NCBI GenBank assembly: GCA_963575745.1
Contig: CAUYUJ010008557.1
Coordinates: forward strand, 495,636-559,635
DNA: 64,000 bases
Reading direction: 5' to 3'
From: Prorocentrum cordatum
Lineage: Eukaryota > Sar > Dinophyceae > Prorocentrales > Prorocentraceae
Shown here: positions 1 through 12,488 of the stretch, piece by piece
How the letters are laid out: each line of letters starts with the position of its first letter
Position numbering within the stretch: the stretch's first letter is position 1
The notes under the pieces: generated by a model
Databases searched by the model: none
What the model saw: only the letters and a program-made list of their open reading frames with translations
What the model was told of the DNA's origin: nothing
Made by a program: the position numbers and the translations under genes

Positions 1-1
1 G

Positions 2-307
2 CTGGGGAGCTTGCCCCATTCTGTGGAGGCATCTACGGACGGGAAAGTGTTGCGCATATCCGCGTGCAACGTTGGTACCAACGAGGTCACCGAGCTCGTC
101 GTCAGTGAAGACAGGTACCAAAAGGTTCTGGAGGCTGCGAATGGCGACTGCGAGAAGATCATGGAAGGCCTCCAACTGACAGAAGGTATGCTTATCCTTG
201 AGACGCCGAGGTCGACTCCGGAACGGCTCGAGCCACCAGCGAGGGATTCATATCGGAGAGATTCGGCCATGCATGAGCTCATGGGTTCAATGGATTCATT
301 CAGGTGA
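2..307 (+). CDS. 3' end of an unrecognised gene, cut by window edge
   Basis: The frame is open from the first bases of the window and ends at a stop at 305-307, so the start lies upstream. About 100 residues are visible. They look like ordinary globular coding sequence (for example TDGKVLRISACNVG near the start) followed by a charged tail. I recognise no domain. It could be a terminal exon or the end of a long ORF. Downstream, from 308 to about 840, I see only AT-richer non-coding DNA with a TA microsatellite. Confidence 0.4.
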   Translation: MGSLPHSVEASTDGKVLRISACNVGTNEVTELVVSEDRYQKVLEAANGDCEKIMEGLQLTEGMLILETPRSTPERLEPPARDSYRRDSAMHELMGSMDSFR

Positions 308-410
308 ATTGGGATGGAAAAGCCAATGATCCTTTTGTCGGCCCTGGTTTTAACCGTTATCAACCAGATAGAATCATGGGTAGGACATGTGAGGGGGGCA
401 AATCGCATAT

Positions 411-434
411 GTATATATATATATATATATATAT
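411..434. repeat. TA microsatellite
   Basis: Uninterrupted alternating TA run followed by a short CACA. Between 308 and 840 I see nothing else I can name. A similar TA run lies at 4938-4996. Confidence 0.85.
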
Positions 435-839
435 ACACACGGTTATACCTACAGGTATACATAAAGTAGACTCGGCCATTGGCTAATACAGATAGCCATT
501 TTCATGTGTGGTTTCTGCGTGTACGATATGTTTTGTTGTTGCATCCCTGGCTGTATGATGTAAAACCTGGTGTATGCAGTATTATTTCGGTTCGACTATT
601 GGTTTTCTGAATGCTTGGCTGTACGTGCCACCTTTAGCCTTAGCTCTGGCTTTCTGTTTAGGGTTTAGGTTTGAGTCTAAGCTGACGTTTTGTTTAATTC
701 CAGCTGCAGCGGCACCAGACTTCACAACGGGATACCACATGGCTTTTCTTCTTTGGCAACGCCCCCGTCTAGACACCACTCAAGTACACCAGTCTCAGTT
801 TTGTAGTTACTATTGTTTACGCTTCGCGAATCCCCACCA

Positions 840-1618
840 GCCTATTCAGGAGCCCTGCCCATGAGAGCTGACGGGAAGAGGGACGAAGAGACACATATAG
901 TGAAACAATGCGGGCAACCAGGGTGAACCAGAGAGATCTCAGGGAGCAGAAAGGTGGCTTTGGAGGGCCTCTTCGGACCATTCCCAGGGCTCGTGCGGGA
1001 GCCAGGGGAGGAGGAAGAGGAGGCAGACGACGACGGCGACCACGACGACGAGGAAGAGGAGGAACATGAAGAGGACGACGATGAGGGCAAGAACGAAGAC
1101 GAGTATGAGGAGGAGGAGGTTGAGAACAACGGGGACGACGAGGACGAGGAGGAGGCAGGAGAAGGAGTGCAAGGACGAGGAGGATGGGGGAGGGCGAGGG
1201 CGGGAATGAGGCCTAGAACTGAACGAGGTGGGCGAGGGAGGGGAGTGCGAGGCGGAAGAGGAGTAAGAGGAGGACGAGGAAAGCAAAGAAAAGGAGCAGG
1301 ACAGGTAGGACGAGGACGAAAAGGACGAGCATATCGACGACGAGGGAAGGGCGAGGACGAGGAGGATGACGACGATGATGGCGGAGGCCAGGACGAAGAC
1401 GAGGAGTAGGGGGAGGAGTGGGCATAACATGAGGAGGACGAGCAGGGAAACTATGACGAAGGAGAGTGTGAGGAAGAAAAGGATGATGATGATGATGAGG
1501 AGGAGGAGGAGGAGGAGGAGGAGGAGGAGGAGGATACACCCAAAACCCATTCAGACGCCATGCCCATGAGAGCTGTTGGGAAATGGAGAAGAGACACATC
1601 TAGTGAAACAGAGCGTGC
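840..1618. repeat. Direct repeats flanking a polypurine block
   Basis: Copies at about 840-914 and 1546-1618 share the core TGCCCATGAGAGCTG followed by a similar purine-rich stretch and the word AGTGAAACA. They bracket about 630 bp of GAG/GAC polypurine (about 954-1545). That block is open in several frames, but only because of its composition (Asp/Glu or Arg-rich translations), so I do not call it coding. From 1620 to 2110 nothing is recognisable apart from repeated ATCTTGG words. Confidence 0.6.
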
Positions 1619-2111
1619 AAGGAAGGAGGGTGTCCAGCCATCTCGGAGGCTATCTTGGAGCATCGGAGGCATTCTTGGCGCTACGGGGCTGTGTTGGGGA
1701 TAGTGTGATCCTCTTGGAGCTCTTCTGGGGCATCTTGGGGCCCTCTTGGTGGTCGAATGACCGTAATACATGTTTGTTATTATAGGCGTCCAGGAGTAAA
1801 CTGGTTTGCGTGGCAACAACATGGCCATAGCTGTTTCGGGTCAACCGACAGGATGACGGCCCAGCGCCGCTCCAGGTGGCCCCCCAGGGTAGGACAAAGG
1901 CAGCCACACACACTCCGTGTATACAACGCCTCCAGTGGAGGCACCTGTTGACGGCGCGGCCATGGATGAGCCTTGGTGGTCATGGATTGTGTTGTGATCT
2001 GCGACGATAGCTGGAGTGATGATTTGGTGCAGTACCTCAGAGCTGAGTCAGGTCGGGAGGGGATGCTGCACTTAATCGTGAGCTGCTTCCTGATCGGGGG
2101 CGCGCTGTGCA

Positions 2112-3442
2112 ACTGGGCGCGATGCAGCTTCGAAGGTGGTGGAGGCGCTTCAGTAGTCAGGACGAGCTGGGCGAGCTGAGGGCGCAGTTGGCGGCGCTCA
2201 GCTTAGGAGAAGGCGAGACCACTGGAGGAGCTGGACTCGGCGGACCTGCGGATCTTCCTCCACCTCCGCCTGCTTAAGCGGCGCCAGGGCCTCTGGACTT
2301 AGGCGGTCTCGCCTCGGCGGGCCTGCCTCCAGCGAGCGCTGCGACGGCGGGCCTCGACCCGAGCATGACGGCGTTCCACCACTTCGCGACGGGCATGGAT
2401 GCCACTGGCTCCGTCTCGTTTGCTAGTGCTCCTGCGGTGGGCGTTCCAGCTGCTGCAGCCCCTTCGGCGCCTTCGGCGATGCCTGGGGCCGCGACGGCCG
2501 GAGCAACTGCTGCAGGTGCTGGCGCGGGAGTCGATGCCGAGTCGGCGGCGCGCAGAGCGCGGCGCTCGTGAAGGAGAGCCCCGCGCGCTGGGATGGCACG
2601 GCGTCAGGGGATCCTTGGCGGGGGGCGCTTTTCTGGAAATGTTTGCACCATCTGGAACTGCAGGGGCGGCTCGACCCTTCGGTGACAACTGCTCTCGCGG
2701 CCAGGGGGGGCCTCGGCCCGGAGACGGTGAACCCGCCAGATCCCAAGCTGTTGGAGACGGTTGTGGGTGGCTTCGAAGGAGCCTCCTTGTCCGACGCGTT
2801 CGGTGGCAGCTTTGGGGGCCCCGCTACGAAGGGCGGACTGGAGGTCGACACTTGGGCTCATGCGCTCGCCTGATTTCAAACGAGCTGGAGTTGAAATATA
2901 TCGTAATCAATGAGCTGCTGGATCATCTGGAGTTCGGCACTGGTTAGATGGTCAGTTCGCAAGACGCCGAGGAGGCGAACAGTGGCAGAGCTTGTGGAAC
3001 GCGGCCGCTGCCCTCGACTTCGAGCTGGGGCGGTGCCGAACCGACCAGGAGCTAGCTCATGACGGTCCTCGCGACCAGCGACACGGCCAACTTCGGGCTG
3101 CGACACTTGTCGGCGTTCGTCTGCGAGGCCAGGACCCACGACAAGATCGGCGCAGCTCGATTGAGAGCGGTTGCCGCTCCCGGGAGCGGCGTCGACATCG
3201 CGCCGAATTGGCTGGTCACGGAGGCGACATCACACAGCAAGATGGAGCGCCAGAGGGCGGGGCGCATCACGTCCGGGCCCATGCGGCGGCGCACCAGGGG
3301 CGACAAGGACCCCGCGCGCGGCCCGCCGCTTGAGCCGCGAGCGCGGGCTGGTGGAGATGCCCCCTCCGAGCAGCGGCGCTATTTTCTAACGAGGATCACG
3401 TCGAGGTCGCAGATTCTAGACGATGGGTGCCCAAGAGGGTGA
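2112..3442 (+). pseudogene. Decayed gag-like retroelement coding region
   Basis: Coding character passes through several frames. About 2112-2274 reads as a charged helix (DELGELRAQLAALSLGEGE) then a proline tail and ends in TAA. The same frame resumes to 2571 as an Ala/Pro linker. Another frame, about 2540-2873, contains KESPARWDGTASGDPW. A further frame, about 2910-3060, contains WLDGQFARRRGGEQWQSLW, and 3059-3400 contains FGLRHLSAFVCEARTHDK. From memory this order resembles gag-like proteins of dinoflagellate retroelements, but no reverse-transcriptase motif is visible. At least one in-frame stop and three frame changes argue for a pseudogene. Confidence 0.45.
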
Positions 3443-5307
3443 TTGAGACACGGTATGGTGAGACGGGGCTGGCCAGAAGCGCCCTTTGCTTCCTTGGCCT
3501 CGCCGAGGTGGCCGCGGCTGTCCATGGCGGGCGTTTGCCACTACTTGTTCCTCTTCTGCCCCGGCCCGGTCCGATGGGCGCGAGGACGGGGCGGGGGCGG
3601 CGGCGACTCGCGCGACGGCAGCGGGCGCGCTCGGTGGCGAACGGCATCCTGGAGTCGCTGAGCGCGGCTGGCTTGGGAAGTCCACAGAGGTCCACGCGAA
3701 GTCAGCGCTCGGAAAAGAATTACTTGATGGGCGGGGGCGTTGGGGCCATGGTCCAGACACGAGCTGCACGGCGCGCGCAGGATCATGCGAATGGTCGCAG
3801 GTGTTTCGGCACGACAGGCGCGCCAGCTACGCGTCAACTCCTGAAGATGGATCAGATCGGCTACTGACGAGTGCACAAGAGACAAGTGCATGCAGATGTT
3901 GCAGCAGATCGACTAGACGAAATACTTACAGAAAAATTACGGAAAAATGGCCCCCCATTTAGCTGCTCTTCCCGCCGACGAAGCTGAATGTTGCAGTTGT
4001 GAATCCAACGTTGCGGAGGTGGAAGGCAAGAGCTGGGCGCGCGCGTGAACTTGAAGAACAGTTTGGTTCCTTTCGGTGGGGATCGGTCTCAATGGATTAG
4101 GCATCTCCATGGGCATGATGCTCCTCGCGGTCTGTGAGTATTCAAGGAGCTGTCCGGCGTGATGGCGATTGGTGGCATCTCTGCAGTCCCCAAGAAAAGA
4201 CGGTGTCCATCAACGGAAGTTGGCGATGGCATATCCTGCTAACTACTTGTGGTATGATGTCCGTTCTCGAGCTGATCGCGGTTAGTGATGCGCGCGCTCA
4301 TCGCCCCCGCCCCGCCGATTACTTCTGGGGCCGTAGGCTGTCGCAGCTTTCCCCCATAGAACAGATTTTATGCGCGGCAGCTAAAGGCTTGCCTCCCCGA
4401 CCGTCGGCTGCTAGTTTTCAGACGAGCTCGGCGAAACGACGTCAGTCGCAGCGCCGGCAATTATAGATTGAGTCGGGCAACGAGCTAATGGGGGGCTGGC
4501 GCTGCCGAGCTATCTTCATTTGCGCTGGGAATTGTTATTTTGCCGATGGCCGCGGCACTGACCCCTCGACTTCCGCCGATCTTAGACGCGATTTTGGGCA
4601 TGGGCCAAAATGGCCGCGCGGGGGGCAAGGGGGCGAGGAGTTGCAGCGGGGGGGGGCGGAGGCGGGCGGGGGGGGCGACGGCGACGACGCCGCCGGCCAG
4701 CCGAGAGAGAGCGGCAAGCGAACCATCAACTCTGACCCTTCTCGTCTCCTCATCGTTCTCTTCTTTTCCTCCTGTATCCCCCCCCCCCCCTTTCCTCTCA
4801 GCCTCAGGTCCTTCTCTTTTTCCTCATCGTCAGTTTGCTCTTCTTCTGAGTCTGCTCCTCCGCCCGCCCGCCCCCCCTTGCAGCTGGCGCGAATGTTAGT
4901 CACAAGCTGTTGTTTTTATTGTTGTGATGTTTCTTGCATTCTATATGTATATATTAATGTGTATATGTACATGTGTATATATATATATATATATTATCCG
5001 GAGGGGGGTCTTCTGTCATTATTGCCTCGATGCCCCCCCGCTTTCGAGCCCCTCTGCGACGCCCCCGGGGGCCCGCGAGGGCAGCGGGAGGGGCGGGGGC
5101 GGGGGCGTCGACGGAGAGGGCAACTCGGATGAGGAGGCGAGGAAGGCGAGTAGAAGGTCGATGAAGGGAAATGGTTTCGTTTGGCATGCGCCTAAACGGT
5201 TTTATTCCCCCCTGGCCGTAGTGCTCTGTCGCCCCTCCTCCTCCCTGCTCCCGCGGCCGTTTAGGTTAAGCAGCGCTTTTTGCGGAGGGGGTGCACCCCC
5301 TTAACTC
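3443..5307. other. Mostly unassigned, non-coding-looking DNA
   Basis: I cannot support a gene here. Short open frames at 3427-3867, 4134-4466 and 4488-5132 have no recognisable motif, and the last is driven by G-rich and CT-rich low complexity (about 4620-4880). A TA microsatellite lies at 4938-4996. Part of 3443-3900 may be the tail of the preceding decayed retroelement. Confidence 0.4.
4938..4996. repeat. TA/TG microsatellite
   Basis: Alternating TATATG and TATATA run ending at TTATCCGG. It is low complexity only. Confidence 0.8.
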
Positions 5308-6085
5308 ATGTTTGGCCTCGCTTGCTTGGCGGCCCCGCTCATCTCGGCCGCCGCGGTCCTCTGTGGAGTGGGCCGTCTCGCCGCAGGGACCCACCCGCCC
5401 CACGGGGCGCGGAGGGGATACGGGCACCCCGTTTGGCTACCACGGGACCCTATCACCTGCGGGCTGGATGGCGCCCCACCTGATCCACTAGAGCATTATC
5501 CGGGTGGCGACCCCAAGGAGCAGTCTCCCCCTCGACAGGGAGCCCTTGGGCCGGACGCCCCCACGGCCCCAGGCCCGGCCGCCGCTCAGGCCGGGAACCA
5601 CCCCGAGCTATCTCTCGGGGAGGGAGGGGACTTCCCCACCTCATCCAACCTCGCAGCCCCTACTTTGACCCCCATCCTCTCCCCCATCCCGGGGAGATCC
5701 GCCAGGGCGGGAGGCTCGGCCCAAGGCAGCACCCCGGGTGGCACGCCTACCCCCCTCTGGCGGGGGGAACTCGCGTCGTTCGCGTTCGCCCCGGCATCAC
5801 CGCAGGCCAGCCCCACAAGCGTGGACGCGCCGCCCGGACGCTGGGGCGACTCCCCTGGGTGGGCCCGCACGCCAGCCCCCCCGTCTGCCACGCCGGCGGT
5901 GAGTCCCGCCGAAGTGAGGACGCCTTCGCCGACCCCGCCGGAGGACACCCCAGGTGGGACGCCGACCCCGTTCTGGTGGAGCTTCTCCGCCCCCGCCGAA
6001 CCCCCCGCGCCGGCTCGGGAACCGTCCCCCCGCCGCGTTCGGCCCTCCGCGGGGGGCACACCTCCCCCGCTCCGCAGCCGGGGGA
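5308..6085 (+). CDS. Retroelement-like polyprotein, segment 1 (Pro-rich N terminus)
   Basis: First frame of a gene that runs through several frames to 9294 and continues after a 20.6-kb insertion. It opens with ATG at 5308 and a hydrophobic stretch (FGLACLAAPLISAAAVLCGV), then a long Pro/Gly/Ser linker. Two copies of the motif TPGGTPTP followed by a tryptophan, encoded near 5735 and 5950, show that this frame is the translated one. Near 6050-6090 coding character passes to the next frame, which begins with SKQIPAEEFVEWLKW. The change could be a small indel or an unseen intron. Confidence 0.45.
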
Positions 6086-8878
6086 CGGGCTACCCTGGTC
6101 CAAGCAAATCCCCGCGGAGGAGTTCGTGGAATGGCTGAAGTGGGCCTCCCCCACCCCCACGGAGGAGGAGCAGGAGGAGGCGGACGAGACCCCTTGGTGG
6201 GAGAACCACTGGTTTGCCGGCCGCCGCCGGGAAGTGGTGCTGGAGGTCCGGAGCGTCCCTAGCCTCAACTTCTTCTTCCGCCTCATCGTGTGGTCCTACG
6301 GATGGCTGGGTGCCGGCCTGACCGTCTTCGTGGGGGAAAGGTGGGTGAGCTTGAAGGTAGGCGTGTACGTGCTGGGCTCCTTCTACCTGGGCGCCATGGG
6401 GATCTGCTTTCTGGTCCTCCTCCTCGACCACCTGGCCCGCCCCTTTTTCTGGTTCTACCGCCGTCTGAGGCGCTCCCCCACCTTCCGCGATTTCTGCGCC
6501 CGGGTGGAGGACAACCGCCGGTTCCTCCTCGATCTCGACTGGAGGGGGCCTGATGCCCAACCCGTGGACGACGACTTCTTCAAGGACATCATCCGAGGGA
6601 GGAGCGACCAGCCCCCGAGGCTGCCCAACCACCTCGTGGCCGAAGTCGGGGGCCAGCGGGCACGCCTGGATCGAGGGCAGTACCGTGACCCCATCCGGAA
6701 GGAGAAGCGGGCGGGCCAGGACTTCCCGTGCGCCCGGGCGCATGACTGCACGGACCCTGACCTCCGACGCCGCCTGGAGGGTGCGGGCACCAAGGTGGTC
6801 CACCTCTGCAGGGCGGGACCCGTGGGCGGCTGTCCCAGCGTGGACGCCTTCGCCATGCACTTCCGGAAGTATACCGCGGTCGACGCCATGGCCATCCTCG
6901 ACCTCGCCGAGGACAGGGGCCTGGGAAGCCCCTTCCTGGCCGGCTTCCGCACCCTCTGGAGGGCATTCTGGGGTGGGGTCCAGCGCATCGCCCATTCCTT
7001 CTTGGCCCGGGGTTGTTGCTGCTGCCGGAGGGGGGCCCGCCTGCGCCGGCCGGGGCCACGCCCGGTCACCGCGAACCCCCCCGGACCTCAGCAGGAGGAA
7101 GACGACTGGGAACCCTGCATGGCCGAAGCAGTGGGCTGGATGGACGCGAAGGGAGGGTACTGTTGCCCCCAGAAGCATGGCACTTGCGAGGATCGGAGGG
7201 GACCCAAGCCCACCCCTTTGCTCATCGAGGACGGGCCCACGTCTGACACCCGGGGGTGGCCGCGCAACGGGGGAGGGGCACCGATGGCCTGCCTGTGCCG
7301 CTACCACGGCCTGGAGTACCACAACCTCCGCCTGAGCCTCCAGTGCTCGGAGCCAGGCTGCTGGCACATTGGGGGACCCGGGTTCGGTGGGAAGCGCCCC
7401 CGCCTCAGGCACGCGAGCCCCTCTCCGCAGCCTGCTCGAGAGGGGGAGGGAAGGGCGGACACTAGCAAGTCCCCCCCTGACCCAGCACGCCTAAGCGATG
7501 CCGGGCCAGCCGCCGAACCCTCCGCGGCCCCCACTGCGGGCCCTGCGGAGGGGAAGCCCGCACTGGGGGCAACCGGGGAGCCTTCCCCCCCCCCGCCCGC
7601 GGAGCCGGCCGCCTCCGAGGAGGTGTCCCCTAACCCCGCGGCCGCCCTTGGCGTGCCGGTGGGGCCTGACTGCCACCAGCTGACGCACGGCGTCCCGGGC
7701 GCACTCGTGTCTGAAGGCACCCCCGAAGGGGGTGGGGAGGCCCCCGCGACTGTGAATGGGGGGAAGGCTACGCCACCCCTGACCATCCCCACCCAGGCGG
7801 AGGACACGGTCGGACGGAAGTACTTGATCCGCCTCTACGATCCCGCTGACACCGGGGAAGGCGCCCGCCCTTACACTACTGCCCGAGGGATAGGGCGGGG
7901 AGAGGCGCGGGGGAGAGGAGGGAAGAAGGACTGGGCGGGGATTTGGATGCCAGGAGTGGAGGTTGAGCTGACGTTCCCGCTGTGGGCGGTGGGACCCTGG
8001 AGCCTCTCTTCCGAGGGGCGCCTCAACGCCTCCCGCCCCCCATTTGACGCCCAGGAAATCACGGAGGCCACCTATGCCCAGCTGGGGGAAGCAAGTGAGG
8101 GCGGGGGGGAGCCCTGCACGCTGGCCGACCTGCTGCAGTGGGCGAAGTTCCTGACCTGCAAGTGCCCTCCCCACCCCTACGCGCGGGTCATCCCTCCCGG
8201 GCAGCAAGCTCGGGGAGGGGGAGCGCTGTTCAACGCCCTTGGGGAGCCGCGCCCCATCCTGCGCGCGGAGGGAAGATCTGCCCCCCCACCCCCTCGAGGC
8301 GGTCGCATCGCCCGCCTGCTCCACACGCCCTCAAGCAAGGAGGAGCTGCTGAGGTTGGGGAGGGGCCACACCCCGGGGCGCCGGGCGGGGGGGGCGCCGG
8401 TGATGGACCCGAACAGCACGGAGCTGGGGCTGTACCTCCAGGCGGGTGCCACGGGCAAGCCGACGGGGGCGAAGATGCTGGAGGTGGCGGCGGCCGTGGG
8501 CCGGAAGCCACGCCGAGTGCGGACCGCGATTCTGGAGCAGGCCCGGGGGCACCTGGAAAATCCGCTCCTCCTCCCCTCGGTGCGTCCTCGGCTGGAGGAG
8601 GTCACTGCCCAACTTGCCCAATGGGGAAGGGCAGGGGGCGCGGTGCGGGCCCTCGCCCTCCGACCGCGGGGGACCTCCCCCAAGCTGCCGCTGAAGCCCC
8701 AGGACCCCCGCCCCACGCCCCCGCGGAGGCGGGGGGAGAGCCCCCGCGCCCTCCAGCCGGTGGAGGGAACCCCCGCCGAATCGGCTCAGGCCGTCGTCCC
8801 CGGAGAAAGGAAGCGGAAGGGTTCCTCCGTTCCCGCGCTCCTGCGGGCGCACCGCCCCCCCGCGAAGGAAGAGGACGG
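6086..8878 (+). CDS. Retroelement-like polyprotein, segment 2 (membrane segments, Cys-rich part)
   Basis: Within the open frame 5859-8996 the supported part starts near 6086. It holds an acidic start (TPTEEEQEEADE), two hydrophobic segments near 6285-6330 and 6355-6440 (for example VYVLGSFYLGAMGICFLVLL) that look membrane-spanning, then a conserved-looking globular region (RSPTFRDFCARVEDNRRFL, HFRKYTAVDAMAILDLAED). A Cys/His patch follows (CRYHGLEYHNLRLSLQCSE), then Pro-rich linkers and a helical region near 8450-8620. From memory this architecture matches large multicopy dinoflagellate proteins tied to retroelements; this was not verified. The frame is lost at a run of nine G (8877-8885). 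Confidence 0.5.
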
Positions 8879-9294
8879 GGGGGGGACCTCATGGACCTCC
8901 AAGGGGCCGCGCGGAGGGTATGCCACCTCGCGCGGGGATGCGGCTCCTTCCAGGTGGCCGTGGGGCCTGCCCATCTTGGGCGGGAGCTCTACTTGACCCT
9001 GCGCGGACATGGCCGGGGGGCCCTCGCCCTGCTGGAGGGGGTCGGCTGGCCCCTCCCGCTCAGCAGCCGGATTGCGCATGGCTTGGCGGCCTGCCTGATG
9101 GGTGCCCCTAAGGCGGGACCCGCCGACCCGAACGCCCTCACGGTGGCCGACTTCGTGGTCGCAAGAGGCGCGGACGCCGGGCCCCTCGTCTCCGCGGAGG
9201 GACACAGGAGGGAGCCCCCCTCGCCGGCCCCCGCAGACCTTGGCACGTGGGCGGAGGCCGCCCAGACGCAGATCCGGGTGTTCGCCCTGACTTA
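8879..9294 (+). CDS. Retroelement-like polyprotein, segment 3, broken by insertion
   Basis: After the G run at 8877-8885 the coding frame shifts and reads DLMDLQGAARRVCHLARG, then HLGRELYLTLRGHGRGALAL, and ends in TQIRVFALTY at 9294. The open frame formally runs to 9310 (tag), but the residues after Tyr (PDIL) belong to the inserted element. The homopolymer at the frame change could be a real indel or a sequencing error. The protein continues at 29917 in the frame expected if the insert plus one TA is removed. Confidence 0.6.
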
Positions 9295-9305
9295 CCCTGA
9301 CATCC
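9293..9305 (+). repeat. Left terminal inverted repeat
   Basis: TACCCTGACATCC, including the TA shared with the host. The match to the right end stops after this 13-mer. The host frame enters the element here and hits a stop at 9308-9310. Confidence 0.8.
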
Positions 9306-9310
9306 TCTAG

Positions 9311-10449
9311 CTGTATTTTTTTTGAGACGGCCCTTATGTCTTGGTTTTTGGGTTCAATTTCGATTTTGGATTCCGACCATTTTGGTTGAAAATATGTAGA
9401 TACGTACCAATGCGATGTGGCCATGTAGCGATCGGCCATGCACTGGCACCCGCGTTAAGTGTATATATAATGTTAGGTAAGCATAGACGCGGGCGTGTAA
9501 TAATATGTAAGATAGGTATGATTGGTGACAACAGAAAAACCTATTCCTTCGCTTCCTCCTTCTCTTCAAACCTTCCTCGTCCTCGTCATCGTCCTCCTCT
9601 TCCTCCTCCTCCTCGCCTTTCTCCTCTTTCCGCTCTCCTCCTCCTCCTCCTCCTCCTCCTCCTCCTCCGCCTCCCTCCTCATCCTCTCTCGTCCTATTTG
9701 GGAAGTTTGCAACTGCGCCCGCGCCCGAGCAACATGCCTCGCGCGCAGGTTCTACTGCCCGAGAGTGCGCTGCCGCGCGCGGCCGCGCAGCCCCCTGGCC
9801 GCGCGCGCGCGGCGCGGCCAGCCCGCGCGCGTGAAGGCGCGGATCGGGGAGGGCTCGTTCGACCGATCGAACGTCATGTCTTGGGTAGGCGCTCGACTAT
9901 CTTCGGTGGCGTGCCTCGAGGTCAATTGCCGTGGGGGCCATATCGAGGGCGGTCGTGCCAGACCTCGAGATAAAGACGGCCGTCATGGACATGACGATCG
10001 AATTCGATCGTCGTGCCCATGATGCCCATAATCGTGGCACGACCACCTTCGAGGCGGCATGGGCGACATCTGTGGAAACGATCGCCAATATAACATCGAC
10101 GCGGCATTCGACCGCGCGGGGGTACCGACGCGGTGCCCCGAGGAGTATAGCTACTCCCCATCGTCCTCGACCTTTCCCTCTTCGCCCTTACGCCCCCTGA
10201 TCTCCGATATATCGTCCTCCTCCTCCCCCTCTTCGCCCTTGCCTCCTGTAGGACATTCCGCAGCCGACGGCGTTCTCGAATGAGATCGGGAATGGGGACC
10301 AGGGCCACATGATCCCGAAGTCGATGTGCAGATGGGGGCGGAGATGCCGTTATCAGTCGCATATGGCCCTGGTGAGCTGAGGCCTCCAGATCGTCCTCCT
10401 CCCCCCCCCCTCCCCCCCCTTACCGCGCGCACGGCGCCAGGCCCTGGCG
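9311..10449. other. Left subterminal region of the element
   Basis: A T/AT-rich stretch (9311-9530) is followed by CT-rich simple repeat (about 9555-9690), GC-rich unassigned DNA with a 20-bp perfect palindrome at 9993-10012, and further CT runs (10160-10250). The pair GGTCGTGCCA (about 9950) and TGGCACGACC (about 10034) forms a wider inverted repeat around the palindrome. No coding sequence can be supported before the ATG at 10450. Confidence 0.5.
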
Positions 10450-11356
10450 ATGTCGGCGAAGAAAAGCGCCCCTCGGCACGAGAAGACGGCGATCGTCGCT
10501 CCCGACGTCATGAAGAAGGCGCGGGCATGGAGGGAGGGCGGGAGTAGGGGGGAACAGGGTGACGGAGGAGGGGGGAGGGAGGAGGGAGGTAGGGGGATAG
10601 GAGGTAGGAGGGGGGAGGGAAGAAGGAGGCAGGAGAGGGGAGGGAGGGGGGTGGGGGAGGGAGGTAGGAGGGAGGAGGGAGGGGGGCGGGTGAGGGAGGT
10701 AGGAGTGACGAGGGATGTAGGAGGTAAGAGGGAGGAAGAAGGTCGGAGGGGGGACGGGGGAGGGATGTAGGAGGTTAGGAGATAGCAAGGGGAGAGAGGG
10801 CCCTTGCGCGCCGCCGCGAGCATGAGGCTCTCACGGACAATTGCATCATCGACGGCATGCCGATGATCGACGGCGCCCCCGCCCAGGGGGCCAAGGAGGA
10901 CGGGTGAGGAGGACGACGAGGAGGAAGAGGAGAAGTATGATAATGATGAGGAGGGGGAAGAGGAGATGGTGAGGACGATGAGGAGGATGAGGAGGATGAG
11001 GAGGAGGGGGTGAGGAAGAGTAGCGCGAGGAGGAAGATGATGATGAGGAGGAGGGGGATAGGAGAAGGATGATTTTGGTGGTGATGGCGACGAAGGTGAC
11101 GACGGCAGCGGTGCCGATACCGATACTGGCACTGACGATGATGATAGTGAAGATGTTGACGAACGTGATGGCGACGATGGTGATGATGGTGATGATGATG
11201 ATGACGATGATAATGATAAGGATGATGACGACGACGAGGGTAAGGACGAGGACGATGAGGATGACAATGAGAATGTTGACGACGAAGACTATGATGAGGA
11301 TGAGGACGATGAGGGTGATAAGGGTGATGATGACGATGGTGATGATAAGGATGATA

Positions 11357-11389
<33 letters not shown>

Positions 11390-11599
11390 GTGATGATGAC
11401 GATGAGGATAATACTGATGATGATGACGAGGACGATGATAAGGATGATGATGACGAGGACGAGGATGATGAGGACGATGAGGATGATAAGGATGATGATG
11501 GTGAGGGTAAGGATGGTGATGGTGATGATGATGGTGGTGATGATGATGGGGATGATGAGGAGGATGACGGTGATGAGGATGAGGACGATGAGGAGTATA

Positions 11600-11654
<55 letters not shown>

Positions 11655-12488
11655 CGAGGACGACGAACACGACAACGAAAACGACGACGACGGCGACGAC
11701 GACAAGGACGAAGACGACGGCATATGTTCCTTCAGTGCCCATCCCTCCGTCGATACTCCAGCTCTCCCCTCTCCAGAGTTCCTGTCTTATTCACCTCCCC
11801 CGTCGACGCTGGGCCCGCGGCCGCGCGAGCCCTCCGGGGGGCTTCAACATCCCGAATTACGCGATATACGCGGCCGAGACCTCGAGCGGCCGCCCGCAGC
11901 TCGCAGCTTTGACGGAGATTGTTTCTTCTTTTTCGGTGCGTGCGAGGGGGGCTAGGGGATGAGGGAGTGCAAGAGGACGGGGGAAAGGGATCGGAGGGAG
12001 CAGGAAGTGCAAGAGGAGGGAGTGCAAGATGAGGGATAAGAGGGAGGAGGTATAATAGGGAGGAGGGATATGTTGAGGGATAAGAGGGATAAAAAGGAGG
12101 AGGGGTAAGAGGGAGGAAGCGTAAGAGGGAGGGGGATAAGTTGAGTTCTACTATATACACTGATAGCCCCAGACAAAAAGCGGACACACGGGGCAAACAT
12201 TTACACGATAGCCCCAGACTAGGAGGAAGGGATGAGGGATAAGAGGGAGGAGGGATAAGAGTGAGAGGGAGAAGGGATAAGAGGAAGGATGGATAAGAGA
12301 CGGTTTCGAATTCCGTTGGTGCGCCTCGGGGGGGCTAAGGTACTCAGGGGGTTCAAGTACTCACACCGTCGGCGCTCGGGGGCTGAAGTACTCACCCTCG
12401 TCGTCGTAGTGGTCGTCGTCGTCGTCGCTCGGGGTCGGGGGGCTAAAGTACTCACCCCGTCGGCGCTCGGGGGGGCTAAAGTACTCAC

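Noticed and set aside
6090-7412. 440-codon minus-strand ORF opposite the retroelement-like gene
   Set aside because: A GC-rich shadow frame. The plus-strand frame carries coherent motifs and membrane segments; the minus frame does not.
11069-11962. Long open frames on both strands in the GATGAT region (Met/Arg-rich, Ile-rich and Ser-rich proteins)
   Set aside because: They arise because a GAT/GAG triplet repeat has no stop in most frames. Only the stretch 11830-11935 matches an exon of the paralogous gene.
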